NCBI GenBank assembly: GCA_035275065.1
Contig: DATENM010000083.1
Span: forward strand, 1-45,366
Direction: 5' to 3'
Source of the DNA: Blastocatellia bacterium
Lineage (GTDB): Bacteria > Acidobacteriota > Blastocatellia > UBA7656
Length of the DNA stretch: 45,366 nucleotides
Numbering within the stretch: position 1 is the stretch's first letter; each line of letters begins with the position of its first letter. This document shows positions 8,380 to 17,198 of the stretch, piece after piece. The notes under the pieces are model-generated. The model was not told the DNA's origin, searched no databases, and was given only the letters and a program-made list of their open reading frames with translations. The position numbers were made by a program, and so were the translations under genes.

Positions 8380-10806
8380 TCATTCGTAGCGCAGCGCGAC
8401 CATCGGATCGACTTTCATCGCGCGCCGTGCGGGCACAAAACTGGCGGCTAGTGAGACCCCTGTGAGTAGTGACGAAATCAGCAAAAAGGTTGCAAAGTCG
8501 GTGGCGCTGACGCCATAAAGCAGGCTCGCCATCAAGCGCGTTAAGAAAAAGGCCGCAATCAGTCCCGCGCCGACGCCGATCAATGCCAGCCGCGTCGCCT
8601 GGCCAATCACCAGCCGCAGCACGTCACGTTGGCTGGCGCCCAGCGCGATGCGGATGCCTAGCTCATGCATGCGCTGCGTGACCGAATAGCTCATCACGCC
8701 GTAGATGCCGACGCCCGCAAGCACCATCGCCACGGCGGCAAAGATGCCGAGCAGCAGCATGTTGAAGCGGCGCTCCGCCGTCATCTCGGCGAGCGTTGCG
8801 TCCATCGTCTTGATACTGAAGACGGACTGGTCTTTATCAACCGCCCAGACCGCGTCGCGCAGCGCCGGAGCGTAGCTCGCGGGGTCGCCGGCGGTGCGCG
8901 CCACGATGGTCAGTGCGCTATCGGGATTTTGATCCTGCGCCATAAAAGTTTCGGGCCGCGCCGCCTTGTCGTATCCGGTGCGTCGCATGTCGCCGACGAC
9001 GCCGACAATCGTCAGCCATTCTGTTTTGCCGTCGCTGCTCGGCTGGCCGTAGCAGTAACGCTTGCCGAGGGGGTCTTCGCCCTCGAAGAAGCGTTTGGCG
9101 AACGTCTCGTTGACGATGGCGACCGGCAGCGAACCGGCGCGGTCGCGCTCATCAAAGAAGCGCCCTTTGAGCAAGGGGATGCCCATCACTTTGAAATAGT
9201 CGTTCGTGACGGCGTCGAGCGGCACTTCGATGCTGTCGGCGCCGGTCACCACCGGGCGGCCTTCGATGGTGAAATTCGTCGAGTTCGGCGTGTCGCTCAG
9301 GAATATGGTGGAGATGGCGCCAACCGATTGCACGCCCGGCACGTTGCGCATGCGTTCGAGCGCTTGCTGGAAGAAGTTGACGACCTGCGGATTTTCGCGG
9401 TACTTGGTGCCGGCCAGTTGCACGCGCAGGGTCAGCAGGTTGTCCGGGTTGAAGCCGAGGTCGAACTTTTGCAGGTGGATGAAGCTCTTAATCAGCAGGC
9501 CGGCGCCGATCAGCAAAACCAGCGACAGGGCGATTTCTGAGACCACCAGCAGGCTGCGAACATGCTTGCCGCGGCGACCCTCGGACGAGCCGCGCCCGCC
9601 TTCTTTGAGCGATTCGTTGAGGTCGGGCTTTGAGGCTTGCAGCGCCGGCACCAGGCCGAAGATGATGCCGGTCAGCAGCGATACCGTCAGCGTGAAAGCC
9701 AGCACACGGCCATCAATGCCGATCTGGTCGAGGCGCGGGACGTTGGCCGGGCTGATCGCCTTCAGCGCGTCCAGTCCCCAGATGGCCAGCAGCAGTCCCA
9801 AGACGCCGCCGACAAGCGCCAACAGCACGCTTTCCGTAAGCAGTTGGCGGACGATGCGGCGACGGCTGGCGCCGAGCGCCGTCCGTATGGCGATCTCTCG
9901 TTCACGAGCGGCGGCGCGGGCCAGCAAGAGGTTGGCGACGTTGGCGCAGGCGATCAACAAGACAAACGCCACCGCGGCCAACAAGACCAGCAGCGCCGTG
10001 CGCACCTTGCCGGTGACCTGCTCGTGCAGCGGCACAAGGTTGACGCCGTAGCTCTCCATGATCTGCGGAAAGCGCTCAAGCAGTTGGTTGGCAATCGTGC
10101 CCATGTCGGCGCGCGCCTGCTCGATGGTCACGCCGGGCTTCAGCCGCCCGACGGCTTTCAACCAGAACGCGCCGCGCGCCTGCTTGTTCTGCACCGAAGT
10201 GGCAAGCGGCACCCACACGTCTGTCTCTTTCTGCGGAAAGGCAAAGCTCGCCGGCATAACGCCGATGACGGTGCGGTCTACGCCATTGAGACTGATGGGT
10301 TGGCCGATGACGCCGGGATCGCTGCCAAAGCGCCGCTGCCACAGCCCGTAGCTGATGACGGCGACCCGGTCTTTGCCCGGCTCCTCTTCTTCAACGGTGA
10401 AGGCTCGTCCTTGCAGCGGGTCTACGCCGAGGACTGCAAAGAGGTTGGCCGTTGACCACGCGCCGGCGACGCGCACCGGCTCGCCGTTGCCTGTGAGATT
10501 GAAGCTGCGGTCGTTGAATGCCGCTACCTCTTCAAAGGTGGAGTTCTGATCGCGGTAATCGACATAGTTCGGGTACGAGTGCCAGTCTTGATCGATGGCG
10601 AGCTTGCCATTGCTCATCCAGACCATGACGATGCGGTCGGGATTCTTGTAAGGCAGCGGGCGCAGCAGAATGGCGTTGACCACCGAGAAGATGGCGGTGT
10701 TGGCGCCGATGCCGATGGCCAGCGCCAGGACGACGATGACCATAAACCCCGGCCTGTTCAGCGAAGCGCGGATGGCGTAACGCAGGTCTTGCAGCACAGT
10801 TTCCAT
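8380..10806 (-). CDS. ADOP-family permease (808 aa)
   Basis: Complete ADOP beginning METVLQDLRYAIRASLNRPG. The frame stays open 40 codons further upstream, but that extension reads through the palindromic repeat at 10841-10923 and resembles no ADOP lead. GGAGG lies 6 bases before the ATG at 10804-10806, so that start is chosen. Features include LALAIGIGANTAIFSVVNAI in the first helix, CANVANLLLARAAAREREIA in the first FtsX unit, LVVSEIALSLVLLIGAGLL opening the second half, and VGIYGVMSYSVTQRMHELG near the end. The last segment (YGVSATDFATFLLISSLLTG) diverges from neighbouring copies although it still ends MVALRYE. Confidence 0.95.
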   Translation of the reverse strand: METVLQDLRYAIRASLNRPGFMVIVVLALAIGIGANTAIFSVVNAILLRPLPYKNPDRIVMVWMSNGKLAIDQDWHSYPNYVDYRDQNSTFEEVAAFNDRSFNLTGNGEPVRVAGAWSTANLFAVLGVDPLQGRAFTVEEEEPGKDRVAVISYGLWQRRFGSDPGVIGQPISLNGVDRTVIGVMPASFAFPQKETDVWVPLATSVQNKQARGAFWLKAVGRLKPGVTIEQARADMGTIANQLLERFPQIMESYGVNLVPLHEQVTGKVRTALLVLLAAVAFVLLIACANVANLLLARAAAREREIAIRTALGASRRRIVRQLLTESVLLALVGGVLGLLLAIWGLDALKAISPANVPRLDQIGIDGRVLAFTLTVSLLTGIIFGLVPALQASKPDLNESLKEGGRGSSEGRRGKHVRSLLVVSEIALSLVLLIGAGLLIKSFIHLQKFDLGFNPDNLLTLRVQLAGTKYRENPQVVNFFQQALERMRNVPGVQSVGAISTIFLSDTPNSTNFTIEGRPVVTGADSIEVPLDAVTNDYFKVMGIPLLKGRFFDERDRAGSLPVAIVNETFAKRFFEGEDPLGKRYCYGQPSSDGKTEWLTIVGVVGDMRRTGYDKAARPETFMAQDQNPDSALTIVARTAGDPASYAPALRDAVWAVDKDQSVFSIKTMDATLAEMTAERRFNMLLLGIFAAVAMVLAGVGIYGVMSYSVTQRMHELGIRIALGASQRDVLRLVIGQATRLALIGVGAGLIAAFFLTRLMASLLYGVSATDFATFLLISSLLTGVSLAASFVPARRAMKVDPMVALRYE

Positions 10807-10840
10807 AGTCAACCTCCAGTGAGGGTGTTGAGTGTTGGGT

Positions 10841-10923
10841 ATCGCCTGGGAGCGCGGGCATCTTGCCCGCCAGTCTTTCGCATGCGCGAAGTTGCGGGCG
10901 AGACGCCCGCGCTCCCAGGCGAT
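10841..10923. repeat. Palindromic repeat, ATCGCCTGGGAGCGCGGGC ends
   Basis: A perfect 19-base inverted repeat at the two ends (10841-10859 and 10905-10923) encloses smaller stems (GCCCGC with GCGGGC, and TTCGC around CATGCG with GCGAA). It is not heptad-based. It is read through by the false upstream extension of the permease 8380-10806. Confidence 0.9.
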
Positions 10924-10926
10924 CAC

Positions 10927-13338
10927 CTATTCGTGTCGTAGTGCGACCATCGGGTCTACGCGGGTGGCACGGCGGGCGGGCACGAAACAGGCCCCCAGAG
11001 CCACTCCTGTCAGCACAATCGCGATAGCGACGAAGGTGATCGGATCGGTGGCGCTGACCCCGAACAGTAAGCTGGCGAGCAAGCGCGTCAACGCGTAGGC
11101 GGCGGCAAGCCCGATGCCGACGCCAGCAAGCGTCAGCCCCAGGCCCTTGCCGACGACCAGCCGCAGCACGTCGCGGCGGTTAGCGCCCAGTGCCATGCGG
11201 ATGCCGAGCTCACGCGTCCGCTGCGTCACTGCATAAGACATCACGCCGTAGATGCCGACCGATGCCAGCACCAGCGCCAGGGCCGCAAACGTCCCCAGCA
11301 GGATCAACATGAAGCGCCGTTCGGCAATCGAATCGGCCAGCCGCTGGCTCATGGTCTTGATGTCATAAACCGGCAGGTCTTTATCCAATGCCTGCACTTC
11401 GCCGCGCACGGCGTTGGCCAGGCCGAGCGGGTCGCCAGTGGTGCGAATGGCGATGGTCGTCACCGGCCAGACGAGTTGCTGGTGTGGGATGTAGATGGCC
11501 GGCACCGGCTTCGGATTTTCCAGGCCCCACTGTTTGACTTCGCCGACGACGCCGACGATTTCGCGGGCCGTCTTCTCAGTCATGGGAATGATGCGCTTGC
11601 CGATGGCGCTCTCGTTCGGCCAGTAACGGCGGGCCGCCTCCTGGCTGACGAGCGCCACGGGCGGCGCGCCCTGTCTGTCTTGCTCAGTAATGAGACGCCC
11701 TTCAAGCAGCGGGATGCTCATGGTTTGCAAATAGTCAGGCGTGACGACGAAGTAAGACGCGTAAGTGCCTTGTGGCGTGTCTGCGGGCGCGACCCCCTCG
11801 ATGCTGAAGGAGTAGGCCACGCCGCCCTTGGTCGCCAGCGGCAGCGTATTGGTCCCCCCGACTGCCTGCACGCCGGGCAGGGCGCTGAGGCGCTCCATCA
11901 GTTGTTGATAGAAAGCGATCTGCTGCGGCGCTTTGGGATATTTGACATGCGGCAGGTCCAGGGCGATGGTCAAAACATTCTTCGGGTCGAAGCCGGGATT
12001 GACATCCAGCACGCGCAGGAAGCTCTTGACGAGCAGGCCGGCGCCGATCAACAAAACCAGCGCCAGCGCCACCTCCGCGACCACCAGCAAGTTGCGCAGC
12101 CCTAACCGCCACCGCCCGCCCCGCGTCGCCGCCGCGCCCTCTTTCAGCGCCTCGTTGAGGTCTACTTTCGATGCGTGCAGGGCCGGCGCCAGCCCGAACA
12201 AAAAGCCTGTCAGCAGCGACACGCCGAGCGTGAAGCCGAAGACGGCCATGTCGAGCCGAGCTTCATGCAAGCGCGGAATGTCGGCGGGGCCGATGGCCTT
12301 CAGCAGGTCAACGCTCCAGAGAGCGAACAACAATCCCGCCGCGCCGCTCAGCAATGCCAGCAGCGAACTCTCGGTCAACATCTGCCGCGCCAGTTGCAGG
12401 CGGCTGGCACCGAGCGCCGCCCGTATCGCCATCTCTTTGCGCCGCGCGCTGGCGCGCGCCAGCAGCAGGTTGGTGACGTTGACACAGGCGATCAGCAGCA
12501 CGAAGGCGACGGCCCCGAAAAGGATCAGCAGCGCCGGGCGCACCTTTTGCACCAGCTCCGTATGCAGCGGCGTCAGCTCGATCCTTTGCCTCGCGAAACC
12601 GTTTTGCGGCCCGGTCTCTTGCAGCCACTCTGAGAACGACTGCATCTCGGCGCGGGCCTCGGTCAGCGTGGCTTCGGGCTTCAGCCGCCCGACGATATTG
12701 AACATCATGACCGGCCCGGTCAGCACGCGGTCGGCGAGCGAGAGCGGCAACCAGAGGTCCGCGCTGGCCGGCGCCTGCACGCCCGGCGGCGCGACGCCGA
12801 TGACGGTGTGCGGCACTTCGTTGAGCCGAATCGTCTGCCCGACGATGTCGCCGTCGCGATGAAAGCGCTGCTGCCACAGCTCGTAGCTGAGCACGACGAC
12901 GCGCGTGTTGCCTTCCTGTTGGTCTTCGGGTGCAAAGGTGCGGCCCTGAATGGGCTGCACGCCGAGCGTCGAGAAATAGCTCGACGTGACTTCCGTGGCA
13001 ACGACGCGCTGCGGCTCTGCGTCCCCCGTCAGGTTGACGCCGTCGCTTGCCGGGTTAAAGGCGGCGAGCGATTCAAAGCTCGGCGCGCGGTCGCGCCAAT
13101 CAAACAGGTTCGCTGCCGAGAACTCTGTGCTCAGAGACAGCGGCACGCCCTGGATCATCATCACGCGCTCGGGGTGCGCGTAGGGCAGCGGGCGCAGCAG
13201 CACCGCGTTGACGATGCTGAAGACCGCGCTGTTGGCGCCGATCCCTAAAGCCAGCGTGAGGACCGCGACGACCGTAAGGCTCGGCGCTTTGAAGATCATC
13301 CGCAGCGCATAACGCATATCTTGGAACAAGCTCTTCAT
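10927..13338 (-). CDS. ADOP-family permease (803 aa)
   Basis: Complete ADOP starting MKSLFQDMRYALRMIFKAPS. The ribosome binding site is weak (AAGGG about 6 bases before the ATG). The first helix holds LTLALGIGANSAVFSIVNA. The first FtsX unit has CVNVTNLLLARASARRKEMA, and the second half opens LVVAEVALALVLLIGAGLL. The C-terminus is VALRHE rather than the RYE of its neighbours. The last 60 codons closely resemble those of 13422-15857 at DNA level, including the FVPARRATRVDPMVALR end. The stop codon lies 4 bases from the palindromic repeat at 10841-10923. Confidence 0.95.
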   Translation of the reverse strand: MKSLFQDMRYALRMIFKAPSLTVVAVLTLALGIGANSAVFSIVNAVLLRPLPYAHPERVMMIQGVPLSLSTEFSAANLFDWRDRAPSFESLAAFNPASDGVNLTGDAEPQRVVATEVTSSYFSTLGVQPIQGRTFAPEDQQEGNTRVVVLSYELWQQRFHRDGDIVGQTIRLNEVPHTVIGVAPPGVQAPASADLWLPLSLADRVLTGPVMMFNIVGRLKPEATLTEARAEMQSFSEWLQETGPQNGFARQRIELTPLHTELVQKVRPALLILFGAVAFVLLIACVNVTNLLLARASARRKEMAIRAALGASRLQLARQMLTESSLLALLSGAAGLLFALWSVDLLKAIGPADIPRLHEARLDMAVFGFTLGVSLLTGFLFGLAPALHASKVDLNEALKEGAAATRGGRWRLGLRNLLVVAEVALALVLLIGAGLLVKSFLRVLDVNPGFDPKNVLTIALDLPHVKYPKAPQQIAFYQQLMERLSALPGVQAVGGTNTLPLATKGGVAYSFSIEGVAPADTPQGTYASYFVVTPDYLQTMSIPLLEGRLITEQDRQGAPPVALVSQEAARRYWPNESAIGKRIIPMTEKTAREIVGVVGEVKQWGLENPKPVPAIYIPHQQLVWPVTTIAIRTTGDPLGLANAVRGEVQALDKDLPVYDIKTMSQRLADSIAERRFMLILLGTFAALALVLASVGIYGVMSYAVTQRTRELGIRMALGANRRDVLRLVVGKGLGLTLAGVGIGLAAAYALTRLLASLLFGVSATDPITFVAIAIVLTGVALGACFVPARRATRVDPMVALRHE

Positions 13339-13421
13339 GATGATGCCCTTTGATACCCCTTGAAATTGTTAACCCCGCGGTTTGTGGTTTGGCGCTGGCC
13401 GCCGAAGCACAAGCCGGCCCC

Positions 13422-15857
13422 TTACTCGTATCTAAGCGCGACCATCGGGTCTACGCGCGTCGCCCGGCGGGCGGGCACGAAACAGGCTGCCAGAGCCACT
13501 CCTGTCAGCGTCAGTGCAATCGTTATGAAGGTGATCGGGTCGGTGGCGCTGACTCCGAATAACAGGCTGGCGAGCAGGTGTGTCAGGGCGAGCGCCGCGA
13601 TGACGCCGACGCCGACGCCACAGATTGCCAGGGTCATGCCCTGGCGGATGACCATCGCCATAACTGATGCGCGGTCCGCCCCCAACGCCATGCGCAGGCC
13701 GATTTCATGTGTGCGCTGCGTGACCGAATAGCTCATCACGCCATAGATGCCGACGCTGGCAAGAACCAGCGCGACGGCGGCAAAGATCGCCAGCAGCGTC
13801 GTGCTGAAGCGCGCCCGCGCTACCGACTCGGATATCAACTGTTCCATCGTATAGACGTTGGCGATGGGCTGATCGTTATCCAGCGCCTGCACTTCGCGCC
13901 GCACCGCCGCGACGTAGGCGAGCGGGTCGCCGTCGGTGCGCGCCACCAGCGTCATCATCGAGTAAGCCAGCTCGACGTGCGGCCAGTAAGCCATCGGGCG
14001 CACGTCGCTATCGAGACTCATGTGCTTGACATCGCCGACAACACCGATGATCTCGCTCGGCTTCATGTCGCTGCCCATGTTAATGAGGATGCGCTGGCCG
14101 AGCGGGTCTTCGCCGGGAAAGAGGTCGCGCGCCATCGCCTCGTTGACGACGACGACGTGCGAAGCGACCGCTTGCTCGCGCTCGTTGAATGTGCGCCCCT
14201 TGATTAAAGGAATGCCCATCGCTTGAAAGTAATCTGCGTCACAAACGCGTGAGTCAACGGTCGGCGATTGACCTGCCGGCGGCGCGGGCCGCCCGACGAC
14301 GCTCATCCTGGTCGCCGCGCCCAGCCCTGTGAACGGCAGAAAGTTGATGGCGCTGGCACTGCGCACGCCGGGAATCTGCCGCACGCGTTCGAGCGCCTCG
14401 CGGAAGAAGCGCCCCGATTGGCCCTCTTCTTTGTACTTCGCATAAGGCAGCGATACGCGCACCGTCAGCAGGTTCTTCGCGTTGAAGCCAGGGCTGACGG
14501 CTTGCAATCGGGCGAAGCTCTTGATCAACAGCCCTGAGCCGACCAGCAGGACGAGCGCCAGAGCGACTTCGACAATCACAAACAGGTTACGGAGGCGGTG
14601 TGCGCGCCCGCCGCTCGCCGCCGCTTTGCCGCCCTCTTTCAACGCATCGTTGAGGTTCGGGCGCGACGCTTCAAGCGCCGGCGCCAGGCCGAATAACACG
14701 CCGGTCGCAAGCGCCACCAGCATCGTGAAGCCGAGCACGACCAGATTCAGCCGCGCGCCGCCCGACGGCAGCAAGGATTTCGGGCCGAGCGCCACGAGCG
14801 CGTCTACGCCCCACATCGCCAGCAGCAGCCCCGCCGCGCCGCTCAACAACGCGAGCACCGTGCTTTCGATCAGCAACTGGCGAACGATGCGCCCGCGGCT
14901 GGCGCCGATGGCCAGGCGGATAGCCATCTCTTTCTGTCGCGCCGCGGCGCGGGCGAGCAGCAGGTTAGCGACGTTGGCGCAGGCGATCAGCAGGACAAAG
15001 GCGACCGCGCCCAGCAGCATCAATAAAGGCTTGCGCATCTCGCCGGTGAACTGTTCGCGGAAGGGGACGAGGTTAATGCCCCAGCCAGTGTTGAAGTCGG
15101 GATACTGCTTTTCAAGGGCGTCGCCGAGCGCCGTCATCTGGCTCTGCGCTTGTTGCAGGGTGACGCCTTCGCGCAAGCGCCCGACCGCCATGGCATAACG
15201 TCCGCGCCGCGCCCGGTCTTGATTACCAAAGAGCATCGGCGCCCATAGCTCGGGGCGGTCGCCGGTGAGTGAGCCGCTGGTGACGAACAACTGATAATCG
15301 GGCGGCATCACGCCGATGATCGTATAGATCTCAGTGTTGAGTCGGATCGTCTGGCCGACGATTGATGGGTTGCCGCCGAAGCGCCGCTGCCACAGGCCAT
15401 AGCTCAAGACCACCGAATCCTGCCGCGTCGGCTGCGCGTCGTCCGGCTCGAAGGTGCGCCCGATCATCGGTTGCGCGCCGAGCAGGTCGAACGTATTGAG
15501 CGTGACGCGCTGTGCGGCGATCTCTTCGGGGTCGGCGACGCCCGTGAGGTTGAGGCGCGTATCGTAGAGCGCCGCCATATCTTCAAAGACATCGCTCTGC
15601 TCTTTCCAGTCGAGGAAGTTGCCCGGCGAGACGACGTTCTGATGTTTGCCGCGCGTGCGGTTGTCTTCCCAGACCATCACCAATCGGCTGGCGTCGCGGT
15701 ACGGCAGCGGGCGGATCATCACGGCGTTGACGACCGAGAAGATCGCCGTGTTGGCGCCGATCCCCAGAGCTAAGGCGAGCGCCGCAACGAGCGTGAATCC
15801 AGGATTCTTCAGTAGCATGCGGACGGCATAACGAGCATCTTGCGCAAGCGTTTCCAT
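13422..15857 (-). CDS. ADOP-family permease (811 aa), first gene of the run
   Basis: Complete ADOP starting METLAQDARYAVRMLLKNPG, with GGGGG about 6 bases before the ATG. It is the first gene of the seven-gene minus-strand series in transcription order, so any shared promoter should lie just beyond 15857; a weak TATAAG-like -10 sits at 15888-15893. The protein shows the usual order: first helix with LALALGIGANTAIFSVVNAV, periplasmic core, FtsX unit with CANVANLLLARAAARQKEMA, a second half opening LFVIVEVALALVLLVGSGLL, a second core, and a C-terminal unit ending MVALRYE. No ATP-binding protein gene accompanies the run anywhere in the window. Confidence 0.95.
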   Translation of the reverse strand: METLAQDARYAVRMLLKNPGFTLVAALALALGIGANTAIFSVVNAVMIRPLPYRDASRLVMVWEDNRTRGKHQNVVSPGNFLDWKEQSDVFEDMAALYDTRLNLTGVADPEEIAAQRVTLNTFDLLGAQPMIGRTFEPDDAQPTRQDSVVLSYGLWQRRFGGNPSIVGQTIRLNTEIYTIIGVMPPDYQLFVTSGSLTGDRPELWAPMLFGNQDRARRGRYAMAVGRLREGVTLQQAQSQMTALGDALEKQYPDFNTGWGINLVPFREQFTGEMRKPLLMLLGAVAFVLLIACANVANLLLARAAARQKEMAIRLAIGASRGRIVRQLLIESTVLALLSGAAGLLLAMWGVDALVALGPKSLLPSGGARLNLVVLGFTMLVALATGVLFGLAPALEASRPNLNDALKEGGKAAASGGRAHRLRNLFVIVEVALALVLLVGSGLLIKSFARLQAVSPGFNAKNLLTVRVSLPYAKYKEEGQSGRFFREALERVRQIPGVRSASAINFLPFTGLGAATRMSVVGRPAPPAGQSPTVDSRVCDADYFQAMGIPLIKGRTFNEREQAVASHVVVVNEAMARDLFPGEDPLGQRILINMGSDMKPSEIIGVVGDVKHMSLDSDVRPMAYWPHVELAYSMMTLVARTDGDPLAYVAAVRREVQALDNDQPIANVYTMEQLISESVARARFSTTLLAIFAAVALVLASVGIYGVMSYSVTQRTHEIGLRMALGADRASVMAMVIRQGMTLAICGVGVGVIAALALTHLLASLLFGVSATDPITFITIALTLTGVALAACFVPARRATRVDPMVALRYE

Positions 15858-15887
15858 TCGACTACCCCCGGCGGTCAGGTTCAGACA

Positions 15888-15893
15888 CTTATA
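15888..15893 (-). promoter_or_regulatory. Weak -10 box ahead of the permease run
   Basis: TATAAG on the minus strand, about 30 bases before the first permease ATG. No good -35 at the right spacing (best TTTGGC at 15 bases), so this is only a candidate. Confidence 0.25.
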
Positions 15894-15927
15894 GTTGATG
15901 GGTCAGTAGCCAAACGGCGTGCCAGGC

Positions 15928-16106
15928 GGGCAGGAGGCAGGAGGCAGGAGGCAGAAAGCAGTCGGAACACGGACACGCGAAGTGCGCTGCTGGTCAGTTA
16001 ACCTTAGAATTTAGAGAGCTTGTCTTCCGAGCGGGCTGACGAGATAGGCGGGCGAAGGCAGGATTCCTTGCCTCCTGCCTCCTGCTTCCTGCCTCCTGCC
16101 TCCTGT
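15928..16106. repeat. Inverted heptad arrays, GGCAGGA type, upstream of the permease run
   Basis: Left arm 15928-15961 has four GCAGGAG units plus a decayed one; right arm 16066-16106 has CTGCCTC and CTGCTTC units. About 104 bases lie between, in which I see no gene. Confidence 0.9.
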
Positions 16107-16148
16107 TCACCTGTGGGATTGCGCTTGTCGAAATCGGGCAGCCGCATC

Positions 16149-16667
16149 TCAGACGCTCGTGCGGCGGTGCGCGATCATCCGCAGCAGTCCGTTGATCGCC
16201 AGATGCAACAGAATATAAGCGATCAGCGCGACGATGTACGATAGCCGGAAGCGCATCTGCGCCGCCGCCGGGTCGTCTACCAGGCCGCGAAACGGCGCAA
16301 GCAAGGGCGCGGTGATGCTGCTGACGAAGCGATAAAAGCCGGCGCTGCGATTCGCGCCCATCAGGTCGAGCAGGATCATTAAGCCGATGAAGGCGTAGAT
16401 CAGATAAAACAGATAATCTACGACCTGCGAGATGCGCGCGACGCCGCGCGCCCGTTCGATCTCGGCTTCGGTTTCGACCACTTCGGCGACCGCTTTGTGG
16501 CGGAACTCGTCGGCGACCGCGTCGGTTTCGGTGCGCTCGACCCGGTCGAGCCGCTCGGCGCGCGCCGCGATGCGCTCGTGGACTTCGCCGCGCACCGCGC
16601 CCTTCATCGCCTCGTGATGCGCGACGCGATTCGATTCGTCAATCGCCAGCTTTTCGTCTTCCAGCAT
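16149..16667 (-). CDS. YggT-like membrane protein (172 aa)
   Basis: The first 75 residues are charged and predicted helical (many Glu, Arg and Ala, such as EVVETEAEIERARGVARI). Two hydrophobic segments then follow, at about 80-102 (VDYLFYLIYAFIGLMILLDLMG) and about 143-162 (LSYIVALIAYILLHLAINGL). The part between them, with APLLAPFRGLV, resembles the YGGT family of small integral membrane proteins of poorly known function. Its start has GAGGTG 7 bases upstream. It lies 14 bases downstream of the GlsB-like gene, so the two probably form an operon. YggT proteins usually lack so long a charged N-terminal extension, so the family assignment is moderate. Confidence 0.65.
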   Translation of the reverse strand: MLEDEKLAIDESNRVAHHEAMKGAVRGEVHERIAARAERLDRVERTETDAVADEFRHKAVAEVVETEAEIERARGVARISQVVDYLFYLIYAFIGLMILLDLMGANRSAGFYRFVSSITAPLLAPFRGLVDDPAAAQMRFRLSYIVALIAYILLHLAINGLLRMIAHRRTSV

Positions 16668-16681
16668 AAATCTTCACCTCA

Positions 16682-16957
16682 CTAATAATATCGGCGGGTA
16701 ACCAGGCTAATGATGGCGACAAACAGCGCCGAGCCGATGATTGACCAGACAATCGGGAAGGACTCGCCGGCAATGTGAATCCGAAACATATCCGGCAGCC
16801 CGAGGGCGTGCGCCAGGTAAGTGCCCAGCAGCGCGCCGATGAAGCCCAGCGCAATCGCAACCAGACAGCCGCCGCGACTGTAGCCGGCGATGGCTTGCCC
16901 GATTGAGCCGCAAATCCCCGCCACCAGTAACAGGATCAGGAATTGAGTCAGGGTCAT
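16682..16957 (-). CDS. GlsB/YeaQ/YmgE-like small membrane protein (91 aa)
   Basis: A three-helix small membrane protein with Gly-rich helices (LLLVAGICGSIGQAIAGYS, then LVAIALGFIGALLGTYLAHA, then IVWSIIGSALFVAIISLV), typical of the transglycosylase-associated/GlsB family seen in stress regulons. I start it at the ATG at 16955-16957, where GGAGAG lies about 9 bases upstream; a 12-codon longer frame has no such signal. The gene is transcribed with the YggT-like gene and divergently from the prolyl isomerase at 17199. The exact role of this family is not established. Confidence 0.75.
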   Translation of the reverse strand: MTLTQFLILLLVAGICGSIGQAIAGYSRGGCLVAIALGFIGALLGTYLAHALGLPDMFRIHIAGESFPIVWSIIGSALFVAIISLVTRRYY

Positions 16958-17198
16958 CTTTCTGCTCTCCTTAGCCCGCTCCCCTATCAGCAAGGCCGGT
17001 GCCAGCCCGTAGGCGCGGAGCGGAAACTCATATTTTCAAGCATTTCACGGCACCGCTCGCTCAACATAGCAGAATGCGATGCGCGATAGCATTCGCCTGC
17101 GAATAATTATCATACAGCCGGCAGTTCAAGCTTTTTTCAAGCCCCGGCGATTACAGTGTCCGCGTTAGAGGTTGAAAACCTTCTGACGGGAGACAGCC

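Noticed and set aside
10807..10926. 40-codon N-terminal extension of the permease at 8380
   Set aside because: It is translated palindromic repeat; the ATG at 10806 has a good ribosome binding site and the family-typical beginning.
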